Shown here one piece after another: positions 57,325 to 64,000 of a stretch of DNA of 64,000 bases. The stretch is from Pseudomonadota bacterium (GTDB lineage: Bacteria > Pseudomonadota > Gammaproteobacteria > Burkholderiales > Burkholderiaceae_D): positions 1-64,000 of the forward strand of contig JAFAGG010000103.1 of NCBI GenBank assembly GCA_023422955.1, read 5' to 3'. Numbering within the stretch: position 1 is the stretch's first letter; each line of letters starts with the position of its first letter. Position numbers and translations under genes: made by a program. Below the pieces are notes generated by a model. It was not told where the DNA came from. It saw nothing but the letters and a program-made list of their open reading frames with translations, and searched no databases.

Positions 57325-58773
57325 ATGCTGTTTAAAGAAAAATCGCCTATGCCTCAAGTTCTTATCGTCGATGACGATACGCTTACCCGGGATGTGCTGG
57401 CTGAAATCGCCGTGGCTGAAGGATTCGGATGCGTGGTTGCCGGCACGCTGATGGAAGCCAAATCCAAGATGGCGCATCAGCGTCCCGATGTAATCCTGAT
57501 AGACCTGAATCTGCCCGATGGCAGCGGCATCGATCTGTTCGATGCACTGGAGCCGCGTTCCACTACGCAGATCGTGCTGATCACCGGTCATGCCAGCGTG
57601 GAGAGCGCGGTGGAAGCCTTGCGCCACGGTGCCGCCGACTATCTCACCAAGCCCATCAATTTCCGGCGCCTGCGCGCCTTGCTGTCGCGCGTGCCCCGTG
57701 CCGAGGATTTGCGCAGCGAAATCGGCGAATTGCGTACCGAGCTGCGCCGCCTGGGCCGCTTCGGGCACATGCTGGGTGCAGCGCCCGTCATGCAGCGCCT
57801 GTACAACCATATCGCGCGGGTCGCGCCCACCGAAGCCACGGTATTGCTGCTGGGCGATAGCGGGACCGGCAAGGAACTGGCAGCGCAGACCATACACGAT
57901 CTGAGCCTGCGGCAGAAACAGGCCTTCCTTCCCGTCAACTGCGGTGCCATTTCGCCGCAGCTGATAGAGAGCGAAATATTCGGCCATGAAAAAGGCAGCT
58001 TCACCGGTGCCGATCGCCAGCACAAGGGTTATTTCGAGCGCGCCAATGGCGGCACCTTGTTCCTGGATGAAATCACCGAAATGCCGATCGAGTTGCAGGT
58101 CAAGCTGTTGCGCGTGCTGGAAACCGGTTCCTTCATGCGCATAGGCAGCAACGTGGAAATCGAAACCGATGTACGCGTGATTGCCGCGACCAACCGCGAT
58201 CCGGATGAAGCGATTGCGGAAGGCAAGCTGCGGCTGGATCTGTATCACCGGCTGAATGTATTTCCCCTGAAGATACCGCCGCTGCGCGAGCGCGGCAGCG
58301 ATGTGGAGATGCTGGCCCAGCATTTTCTCGATGAGCTGAACGCAAGCTACGGCACCAGCAAGCAGCTGTCTTCCGAAGCGCTGAACTGCCTGAGTTCCTA
58401 TCACTGGCCCGGCAATGTGCGTGAGCTGCGCAACCATATACAGCGCGCCTTCATACTGGCCGACCAGATTATCGACGCATCGTCTTTGGTGCCGGTCATT
58501 CCTTCCTATCCTGCCGGCGGCCTGACCTTGTCCATCCCCGTCGGCACCTCGCTGGCTGATGTGGATCGCAAGCTGATTTTTGCGACGCTGAACTTGTGCG
58601 GCGGCGTGAAGAAGAGAGCGGCGGATATCCTGGGCATCAGTCTCAAGACCTTGTACAACCGCCTGGAAGAATATGGCGCGCATGAAGGGGGGCGGGCATC
58701 TTCCCCTGAGGAGGTCGCTCAGGACCCTGCCAGCGACGAAGACCAGATGTACGATAGCAAGGCCCTGAATTGA
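57325..58773 (+). CDS. NtrC-family sigma-54-dependent response regulator
   Basis: A 482-residue regulator. The receiver domain (about 11-125) has acidic DDD at 16-18, phospho-acceptor Asp60 in LIDLNLPDGSG and Lys109 in LTKPI. The AAA+ domain has Walker A GDSGTGKE (177-184), the sigma-54 contact KGSFTGADRQ and Walker B GGTLFLDEITEM. The C-terminal Fis-type helix-turn-helix is KKRAADILGISLKTLYNRLEEY, very like that of the activator at 53932. AGAGGAAAG precedes the ATG. The histidine kinase gene at 58901-60211 is convergent and is a candidate partner, although its ATPase is degenerate. Confidence 0.93.
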   Translation: MLFKEKSPMPQVLIVDDDTLTRDVLAEIAVAEGFGCVVAGTLMEAKSKMAHQRPDVILIDLNLPDGSGIDLFDALEPRSTTQIVLITGHASVESAVEALRHGAADYLTKPINFRRLRALLSRVPRAEDLRSEIGELRTELRRLGRFGHMLGAAPVMQRLYNHIARVAPTEATVLLLGDSGTGKELAAQTIHDLSLRQKQAFLPVNCGAISPQLIESEIFGHEKGSFTGADRQHKGYFERANGGTLFLDEITEMPIELQVKLLRVLETGSFMRIGSNVEIETDVRVIAATNRDPDEAIAEGKLRLDLYHRLNVFPLKIPPLRERGSDVEMLAQHFLDELNASYGTSKQLSSEALNCLSSYHWPGNVRELRNHIQRAFILADQIIDASSLVPVIPSYPAGGLTLSIPVGTSLADVDRKLIFATLNLCGGVKKRAADILGISLKTLYNRLEEYGAHEGGRASSPEEVAQDPASDEDQMYDSKALN

Positions 58774-58805
58774 GTCGTTGAATTGAGTCGTTGAATTGAG
58801 TCATT
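58767..58805. repeat. 13-bp tandem repeat carrying the regulator's stop codon
   Basis: Three copies of GAATTGAGTCGTT (the last differs at one base) occupy 58767-58805. The TGA stop of the response regulator at 58771-58773 lies in the first copy, and each copy repeats the same in-register TGA sequence. The rest of 58806-58900 shows nothing. Confidence 0.9.
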
Positions 58806-58900
58806 ATGCCGCAGGCGCGAGGCAGAGCGATTGAGCCCGCAAGCATCGCGCTGAACATCGCAAACGGTTTTCAGCGCAATGCAAAAGCGATGCGGAAAAT

Positions 58901-60211
58901 TCAGCGTGGAGAAGCGTGCAGGGGAAAGCTCAAGGTATGGATGATTTCACCATCGGCCTGGACCGCCTCCGACTTCAAGCTGCCGTCCAGCAGCTCGGCC
59001 AGGCAACGTGCCAGCAATAAATCCATTTCCTGTCGTGATACATGCCTGTGAAGTTCAGGCTTCAGCCCATTTTCCGGTGCGCCTTCCTTGTCATCGCTGC
59101 AGTAATGTCTGACTCGAAATAGCGCATGCCGGTCTGCTTCGACCAGGCTGATCGCCATGCCTCCCTGCAAACGGGAGCGATGCACGGCATGAGACAGTAA
59201 AAGCTCCATGCACTGTTGCACGCGGCAGGGGTCGCTTTCTATCAGATCCTGCTCCAGCAGGAAGCGGCAATTCAAATCGATCTGCCTGGCTTCGGCGGCG
59301 GCGCGCACCTTGTCTACCGCCGCGCATGCAATCGGGTTCAGCGGAAAGCCATGGCGGCTCAACGGCACCCGGCCTTCCATCAGGCGGCTGACATCCAACA
59401 GTTCTTCTATCAGGTGCAATTGCTGGGTCACGCCGTTGCGTATGCCCTGCATGGCTCTCGTTGCCAGCGGCGAGGTGTTCGATGCGCTGACATAGGTTTC
59501 AAGAATATGCGTCCAGCTTTGTATGCCATTCAGCGGGGTACGCAACTCATGCGAAACCCATCCTAGAAAGGCATCGCGCGCATCGGAAGCGGCCTGTGCT
59601 TTTTCATACGCATGCTGAGCCTGGCGCAGCCGGCTCGCCGTCTCCTTGCCAATGCCGGCCGGCTCGCGCAACAGCAGGAGCACGGAGGCCGGCAAGCCAT
59701 GCTCGCCCCATTCAGGGATCAGTTCCAGCTGGAAGCGATGTTCTGTTTTCCCTACGTTCCATGCCAGTGCAAGCGTTTGTGCAAGCGGCCTGGAAGGCAA
59801 GCTGTGCAGCGCCTGTTCCAGCTCCCGGCACACGGTTGCGGGCCAGCCCAGCTCTGTCAGCGTAAGGCCGCGGGCAGCGGCAAGCGCAGCGTCTGCCATG
59901 TGTGCCGCCGCAGAATTTCCCTCCAGGTAGCGCAGTTGGCTATCGCATCGCAAGACCGGATACGGAAAACTCTCGATGGAAATGGAGGCGGGGCGAGGCG
60001 GCGCGGCTTGCAGCAGTATCAGGGTTTCGTGGGAAACATGTCCGCGGCCCAAGTCATGGGGTGCTATCCCGGTAGCGTCCCTCATGCTGTCTGCCAGCTG
60101 TTGGGTGCGAAGATGGGATTCGTCGGCAGGAAAAAGTGCAGCGGCCTGCTCATCCGGCGAAGGCAGGCTTTCGTTGCACGGCGGGGGACGGGTTGGCGGA
60201 GATGAACGCAT
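58901..60211 (-). CDS. Sensor histidine kinase-like protein with degenerate ATPase domain
   Basis: A 436-residue cytoplasmic protein with no membrane segment. A PAS-like region (about 75-185, VLRCDSQLRYLEGNSAA) is followed by a HisKA dimerisation domain with an intact H-box, FLGWVSHELRTPLNGIQSW, His221. The region that should be the HATPase lacks the usual boxes. The N-box position reads LLLSHAVHRS where NLLSNA is usual, the G1 motif is replaced by HYCSDDKEG, and no GLGL box is found. It probably cannot bind ATP normally and may act as a phosphatase, phosphotransfer partner or scaffold. It is convergent with the response regulator gene. Confidence 0.8.
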   Translation of the reverse strand: MRSSPPTRPPPCNESLPSPDEQAAALFPADESHLRTQQLADSMRDATGIAPHDLGRGHVSHETLILLQAAPPRPASISIESFPYPVLRCDSQLRYLEGNSAAAHMADAALAAARGLTLTELGWPATVCRELEQALHSLPSRPLAQTLALAWNVGKTEHRFQLELIPEWGEHGLPASVLLLLREPAGIGKETASRLRQAQHAYEKAQAASDARDAFLGWVSHELRTPLNGIQSWTHILETYVSASNTSPLATRAMQGIRNGVTQQLHLIEELLDVSRLMEGRVPLSRHGFPLNPIACAAVDKVRAAAEARQIDLNCRFLLEQDLIESDPCRVQQCMELLLSHAVHRSRLQGGMAISLVEADRHALFRVRHYCSDDKEGAPENGLKPELHRHVSRQEMDLLLARCLAELLDGSLKSEAVQADGEIIHTLSFPLHASPR

Positions 60212-60781
60212 GGCAATGGCGGAAAAGATAGTCCTGGTTGGTCACTTCAGCTTATTGGGAATTCCCCGCGTGCGCATTAATTTTGCACAGCGCTTGGCCA
60301 GTCGGCACAAAGGTGCAGGTTTGATGATTGATGAGCGCATTCCTGCTGTTCCCGCATAAGCATGCCCTCATGCCTGCGCCGGATCACATCGTTGAAGGAA
60401 CCCTTGCTCAACTATGCCTATCGAATTGCATCAGGTTCATGCCTTTTGAAAAGCACCGGCATGAAAGCAGGAGTTATCAGATGCGGTGAACACTATGCGG
60501 CAGAGCGAAAATCCAAGCGCTGTACGGGAAAGCGCATAAGTTTTTCTTGAGAAGAAGATTTGCTTCGGTAAAGAAAGAATGACACGCAGATAAACGCCTG
60601 GGCAAAGGCTGAGTTGAGGTTCGTCGCTCAAGAAGCAGGGAGGCCAAGCCGGATGAACAAGGCCGTTGAGAAGATTATTGGGAATGCCGTTGAGGCGGCA
60701 TATGGGCATGGATGTTGCGTAAGCCGAAAACGCCTTACGTAAATCTGACAAGGAAGGAAAAACCGTTAGTGAGAGATCGTT
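60212..60781. other. 570-base gene-free region with a sigma-54 promoter
   Basis: This is divergent space between the kinase and the membrane-protein gene. I see no credible coding frame. The useful content is the sigma-54 promoter match at 60704-60718 and, just after it, a small stem CGTAAG / CTTACG (about 60719-60740). Confidence 0.5.
60704..60718 (+). promoter_or_regulatory. Sigma-54 promoter match before the membrane-protein gene
   Basis: GGGCATGGATGTTGC fits TGGCACG-N4-TTGC at 9 of 11 fixed positions, with GG and GC at the required spacing of 10 bases. Transcription would start near 60730, 52 bases before the ATG. Two sigma-54 activators are encoded within 7 kb. Confidence 0.6.
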
Positions 60782-61636
60782 ATGGCTACCGTTCCGCTGG
60801 AACCTGAAAATCATCCGCCACCGGTGACGACGCTGGACCCCAATCTGCTGCGCCGGCCGCTGATGCCTGCCATTCGCTGGGGTGCCATTCTGGCTGGCGT
60901 GATCGTGGGCATCTCCGTCCAGCTGGCGCTGACGCTGTTGGGTATCGCCATCGGTTTTACTTCTACCGAGATCGTGCAGGGAGAAGGGCCGGGCGCAGGG
61001 CCCATGCTCTGGGCCGGTTTCAGCATGCTGATTGCCGCCTTTGTCGGCGCCTATGTGGCCGCGCGCATGTCGGGCCTGAAGCGTAAGGCCGACGGCATGC
61101 TGCATGGCGTGGTGTCCTGGGCAGTGACCACGCTGCTGTTTGCCGCACTTGCCACCTCTGCGGCAGGCTCGATACTGAACAATCTTTTCGACAACATCGT
61201 GCCGGAGCTGGCGCAAAGCGAAAATCGGCAGGCTCAGACCGCGTCCCAGAAAGACGATCCGGTACAGAACTATCTTGAGCGTCAGCTCGGCGAAGACGTG
61301 ACGCCCGCACAGCAACGCCGGCTGTTGCGTCATGTCCAGGCCGGAGACAGGGATGCCATGGTGAATTACCTGGTGCAGACCCTGAATGTCGCTCAGCTGC
61401 GCGCGGAAAACATTGCCGACCAGGCGTTGATCCTGACCGGTGCTTCCGGTACCGCGTCGCCGCGTGTCAAGGCAGCAGCAGAGCGTGCCACGGGGATGGC
61501 CAGCATGGCGGCGTGGATCGTGTTTTCCGTGGTCGCGCTGTCGCTGGTGCTGGGCATTATCGGAGGCGCCCTGGGTGCGCATGGATCGCGGCGCAGGACC
61601 TGGGGGCCCACCACGGATACGACTCCTCCATCATGA
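60782..61636 (+). CDS. Unrecognised inner-membrane protein (four hydrophobic segments)
   Basis: A 284-residue protein of no family I can name with confidence. Hydrophobic segments lie at about 30-58, 74-97, 106-130 and 238-265. The small-residue-rich helices (AILAGVIVGISVQLALTLLG) resemble glycine-zipper or YrzE-like membrane proteins. The loop of about 105 residues (135-235) is hydrophilic and includes EDVTPAQQRRLLRHVQAGDR. It follows a sigma-54 promoter match and is followed after 43 bases by a PRC-barrel gene, probably in one transcript. A stress-related membrane role is plausible but unproven. Confidence 0.7.
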   Translation: MATVPLEPENHPPPVTTLDPNLLRRPLMPAIRWGAILAGVIVGISVQLALTLLGIAIGFTSTEIVQGEGPGAGPMLWAGFSMLIAAFVGAYVAARMSGLKRKADGMLHGVVSWAVTTLLFAALATSAAGSILNNLFDNIVPELAQSENRQAQTASQKDDPVQNYLERQLGEDVTPAQQRRLLRHVQAGDRDAMVNYLVQTLNVAQLRAENIADQALILTGASGTASPRVKAAAERATGMASMAAWIVFSVVALSLVLGIIGGALGAHGSRRRTWGPTTDTTPPS

Positions 61637-61679
61637 ACGACATGAATCAATGATTGATTGATCTGAAAGCCGATAAGGT

Positions 61680-61973
61680 ATGACACAACAGTACAGCGGT
61701 GGAGCACGCCCCCCGAAGTCGCGTGGAAAAAAACCTTCCAGCGTGTTTGCACGCGATGCGACTGCCGCAGAGCTATTGCGCGGCTGCCCGGTCGTGACAG
61801 CATTGGGAGAGCGCATAGGCCAGGTGCAGACCATACTGGTCGATGCCAAAAGCCGACAGATCCGCTATGTGATGGTCGATGGAGGACACCAGGCATCGTC
61901 GATAGCGATACCCTGGCACGCGCTTTACTTCGACTCGGCTTTGATCCGGCTGGTGTTTTATACCTATAGCTGA
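61680..61973 (+). CDS. PRC-barrel domain protein
   Basis: A 97-residue protein. A basic, flexible N-terminus (about 1-25, PPKSRGKKPSS) precedes a single PRC-barrel (about 30-95: GCPVVTALGERIGQVQTILV, IRYVMVDGGHQASSIAIPWH). These small beta-barrels occur in photosynthetic reaction centres, RimM and many stress proteins, where they bind partners or RNA. It has no signal peptide. It probably shares a transcript with the membrane protein before it, and is convergent with the glycosyltransferase gene. Confidence 0.8.
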   Translation: MTQQYSGGARPPKSRGKKPSSVFARDATAAELLRGCPVVTALGERIGQVQTILVDAKSRQIRYVMVDGGHQASSIAIPWHALYFDSALIRLVFYTYS

Positions 61974-62036
61974 TGCAAGGCGGACAGTTGATTCAAGGCT
62001 GCAGTGGATTCACGGCCGCAGCCGATGTTTTCCAGA

Positions 62037-63155
62037 TCAGGCAGTAATGCGCCGGAAACGCAGCCAGGCGATCGCATGCCAGAAAGCAGTCAATGGCGGC
62101 GTCAGCAGGGCGATGCACACGCTGATGAAAAGCCGGGGCAGCGTACGCTCGGCCGCGTTCCATTGCCGCCGGCTCCACAGGTGCAGGGTAAATGCTATCC
62201 AGAGCGCAGCACAGGCGATCGCCAGCAGGCTAGCCCCTGCTGCGGCAAAGGCGAGTGTCAGCATCAATGCAAGCGTGACGAGATGGGCTTGCGCATAAGG
62301 CGTTTGCTGCATCTTCTGGCGATAAAGCTGGGGATGTTTCTTGCTGAGCAGGACTTCGGCCTGATGGTTGCGCTGCGCCACCAGCGAGTGGCTGAAACCG
62401 GCAGTTTGTGATGGCCGGGTCACGATCGCTTGCGAATAATGCACCACGCGCATCCGTTGGGAGGACAGGCGGAAATACAGGTCGGCTTCTTCACCCCAGG
62501 CGAACTTGAAACGCTCATCGAATCCGCCGACTTCGTTCAATACGGTTTTGCGGACGAAATAATTCGAGGTGGCGCCGGGCTGCATTTTTTCCGTTGCCGT
62601 ATCCCCGGGATGAAGGCTGGTCGCGGCAAGCATGTTGGGTGACACCACGCGCCCCCATACTGCCTGCGCGGCTTCATTGTCCAGCGCCTGCGAGCCTTTT
62701 TGCAGCCAATCCGGGCGGGCAACAGTATCTTCGTCGGTAAAGGCAACGATCGCCCCGCGAGCCGCCATCCAGCCGCGATTGCGGGCGGCGGCCATGCCTT
62801 CGTTGCCGTGGCCGCCGATATAGGCAAGCGCAGGGCCGCTGCGCGACGCATGCTTGGCCCAGTCGTTGACTATGTCGCGCGTGGCGCGATTGGGCCTGTC
62901 TTCCACCACGATGATTTCATAACGGCTGGCTTCGAACTGCTGGAACAGCAGCGAGGCCAGGCAATGGCTAAGCAGATGCGGATGTCCGCCTGCCAGCACG
63001 ACCACGGAAACTTCGATGATTTCTTTTTTCTGCGGAAAATGGTGAATGCGCGAGTTGCTGCGCAAACCCATTTGCGATTGCAGGCTTTGCGTGCAAGCCG
63101 TGGCGTGCGGTTTGGAACGCAGCCGATTCTTATCGAAGGCAATGACTTTTCCCAT
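62037..63155 (-). CDS. Family 2 glycosyltransferase with C-terminal membrane segments
   Basis: A 372-residue GT-A-fold enzyme. The nucleotide-sugar domain starts at VSVVVLAGGHPHLLSHCLAS (about 49) and includes the metal site region IVAFTDEDTVARPDW and GGFDERFKFAWGEEADLYFR. Three or so hydrophobic segments close the protein (about 295-345 and 350-365), placing it at the inner membrane. The first 45 residues are basic and probably flexible. It may add sugars to an exopolysaccharide or lipid carrier. A sigma-54 promoter match lies 55 bases upstream on the minus strand. Confidence 0.85.
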   Translation of the reverse strand: MGKVIAFDKNRLRSKPHATACTQSLQSQMGLRSNSRIHHFPQKKEIIEVSVVVLAGGHPHLLSHCLASLLFQQFEASRYEIIVVEDRPNRATRDIVNDWAKHASRSGPALAYIGGHGNEGMAAARNRGWMAARGAIVAFTDEDTVARPDWLQKGSQALDNEAAQAVWGRVVSPNMLAATSLHPGDTATEKMQPGATSNYFVRKTVLNEVGGFDERFKFAWGEEADLYFRLSSQRMRVVHYSQAIVTRPSQTAGFSHSLVAQRNHQAEVLLSKKHPQLYRQKMQQTPYAQAHLVTLALMLTLAFAAAGASLLAIACAALWIAFTLHLWSRRQWNAAERTLPRLFISVCIALLTPPLTAFWHAIAWLRFRRITA

Positions 63156-63538
63156 ATTTCCATCCGGCTACACGAGTCCTGAAAGGTACTCTTCTGCAGA
63201 CAAGCTTATGCAAGTCCTGTTCCATTGCCGTCAGAAAGAAATTGGAAACAAAGTGTTTTTTGAGGTTTTGCAGCGTCAATCCTGAATCGGATCAAGCCTA
63301 GGGAAATTAATAATCACGGGACAATGGATCAGGGAAATGCGGCTGCCGGTGCGATATGAATGCGCGTCTATTAACAATGCAACCACTATGCATTCTGCCG
63401 GTCTGTAACAGAAACAATGCAAAGCTGCCTGCAAAGCGGTAGACAAGAACAGCGATAAAAGACCCGCGATAAGCAAAGACTCTAAAGACAGACGCTGAAA
63501 GACGCACATGACAGTGAGATCCTGCGGTGGAGGAAAAA
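63156..63538. other. 383-base divergent intergenic region
   Basis: It holds the minus-strand sigma-54 match at 63210-63224 and GGAGG at 63528-63532 before the SRPBCC start. I see no gene or strong plus-strand promoter. Confidence 0.45.
63210..63224 (-). promoter_or_regulatory. Sigma-54 promoter match before the glycosyltransferase gene
   Basis: On the minus strand TGGAACAGGACTTGC fits TGGCACG-N4-TTGC at 9 of 11 fixed positions, with exact GG/GC spacing. Transcription would begin near 63198, about 43 bases before the start codon. Confidence 0.6.
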
Positions 63539-63598
63539 ATGGAAAGAGAAGAGATGGAAAGAGAAGAGATGGAAAGAAAAGAGATGGAAAGAGTTGAG
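63539..63598 (+). repeat. 15-bp tandem repeat forming the N-terminus of the SRPBCC gene
   Basis: Four units of ATGGAAAGAGAAGAG (63539-63553, 63554-63568 identical; 63569-63583 and 63584-63598 with one or two changes). Because the unit is 15 bases, gain or loss keeps the frame and only changes the number of MEREE units and start codons. Confidence 0.92.
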
Positions 63599-64000
63599 CA
63601 AGCCATAGACATCAATGCGCCGCTGAAGCGCGTGTATGCGCAATGCACGCGCTTCTCGGATTACCCGCGTTTCATGGAAGGCATGGAGGCCGTGAGAATG
63701 GCCGACGAACGCCATCTGCACTGGCGCGCTGTCTGGGATGGCGAAGTGCGGGAGTGGAGCAGCGTGATTACCGAACGCGATCCCGACCGTTATATCGCCT
63801 GGCATGACGTGGATGGTCCGCATCGTACTTTTACGATCAGCCTTGCTGCGCTGGAGGAAATGAAAACGCGCCTAGTCGTGGCGGTTTCCTTGCTGGAAGA
63901 AGCGGGCAAGGAAAAAGATGGCGCTGCCGGGGAGCGCTTGTCGCTTCGTTTATCGGGCGACCTGGAGCGCCTGAAGCGCTTGCTGGAAAATGAAGGCCAC
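63539..64000 (+). CDS. SRPBCC-family protein, N-terminal part (cut by window end)
   Basis: The frame is open from the ATG at 63539 to the last base (154 codons seen). An N-terminal repeat of MEREE-type units (residues 1-20) precedes a START/SRPBCC cyclase-dehydrase domain: EQAIDINAPLKRVYAQCTRF, SDYPRFMEGMEAVRM and ITERDPDRYIAWHDVDGP. These domains bind hydrophobic ligands such as quinones or polyketides; in gene clusters like this one they are often stress or envelope proteins. GGAGG stands before the first ATG, but each repeat unit also carries an ATG after a purine-rich stretch, so the true start could be any of four. Confidence 0.82.
   Translation, partial: MEREEMEREEMERKEMERVEQAIDINAPLKRVYAQCTRFSDYPRFMEGMEAVRMADERHLHWRAVWDGEVREWSSVITERDPDRYIAWHDVDGPHRTFTISLAALEEMKTRLVVAVSLLEEAGKEKDGAAGERLSLRLSGDLERLKRLLENEGH

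Overview
The window is a contiguous piece of a moderately GC-rich betaproteobacterial chromosome, most likely of the Oxalobacteraceae/Burkholderiales type. I infer this from protein character and gene order: parE-parC, a lone RsxB-type ferredoxin followed by nth, FdxA, aat-bpt-pyrD, DUF1841, scpB-rluB and rimP-nusA-infB-rbfA-truB-typA. No search was run, so the genus is not claimed.

Layout. 1-2.4 kb: the end of a RidA-family gene, a PLP aminotransferase, a YaiI-family gene and a remnant of a response-regulator receiver domain. 2.5-9.2 kb (minus strand): topoisomerase IV (parE, parC) and a MoxR ATPase/VWA protein pair. 9.5-19.2 kb: two small c-type cytochromes, DUF1841, a nitroreductase-family enzyme, a CPA2 antiporter, nth-rsxB, a ferredoxin reductase, FdxA, a D-2-hydroxyacid dehydrogenase, an FKBP and an EI24 membrane protein. 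19.3-29.3 kb: divergent ferric-type ABC transporter genes without a binding protein, a PBP7-type endopeptidase, an IclR regulator with an FMN-dependent hydroxyacid dehydrogenase, pyrD, the two N-end-rule transferases bpt and aat, and a NUDIX hydrolase. An initiator tRNA-Met with a clear promoter and terminator lies at 29.5 kb.

30.1-38.3 kb is the most interesting part. It is a metal-regulated (Fur-like box) five-gene operon: TonB-dependent receptor, CobN/HmuS-like giant chelatase with a signal peptide and a C-terminal membrane anchor, ChaN-like protein, MotA/TolQ/ExbB-like channel and DUF2149 protein. The last four genes overlap by 1-4 bases. I read it as an energised periplasmic machine that imports a metal-loaded tetrapyrrole or similar chelate and removes or transfers its metal.

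38.9-52.2 kb is housekeeping: scpB, rluB, the rimP-nusA-infB-rbfA-truB translation operon with a candidate leader attenuator, typA, an EamA transporter and dusA.

52.3-64 kb is an accessory, stress- or envelope-like region. It holds a DUF4383 membrane protein, an SDR oxidoreductase and two sigma-54 activators (one without a receiver domain) that flank three lipoprotein genes of low-complexity Gly/Ser/Thr/Ala composition, two of them clear paralogues. It continues with a histidine kinase whose ATPase domain is degenerate, a membrane protein and a PRC-barrel protein, a glycosyltransferase and the start of an SRPBCC protein whose N-terminus is a 15-bp tandem repeat. Two good sigma-54 promoter matches, before the membrane protein and the glycosyltransferase, suggest these genes form one regulon with the local activators.
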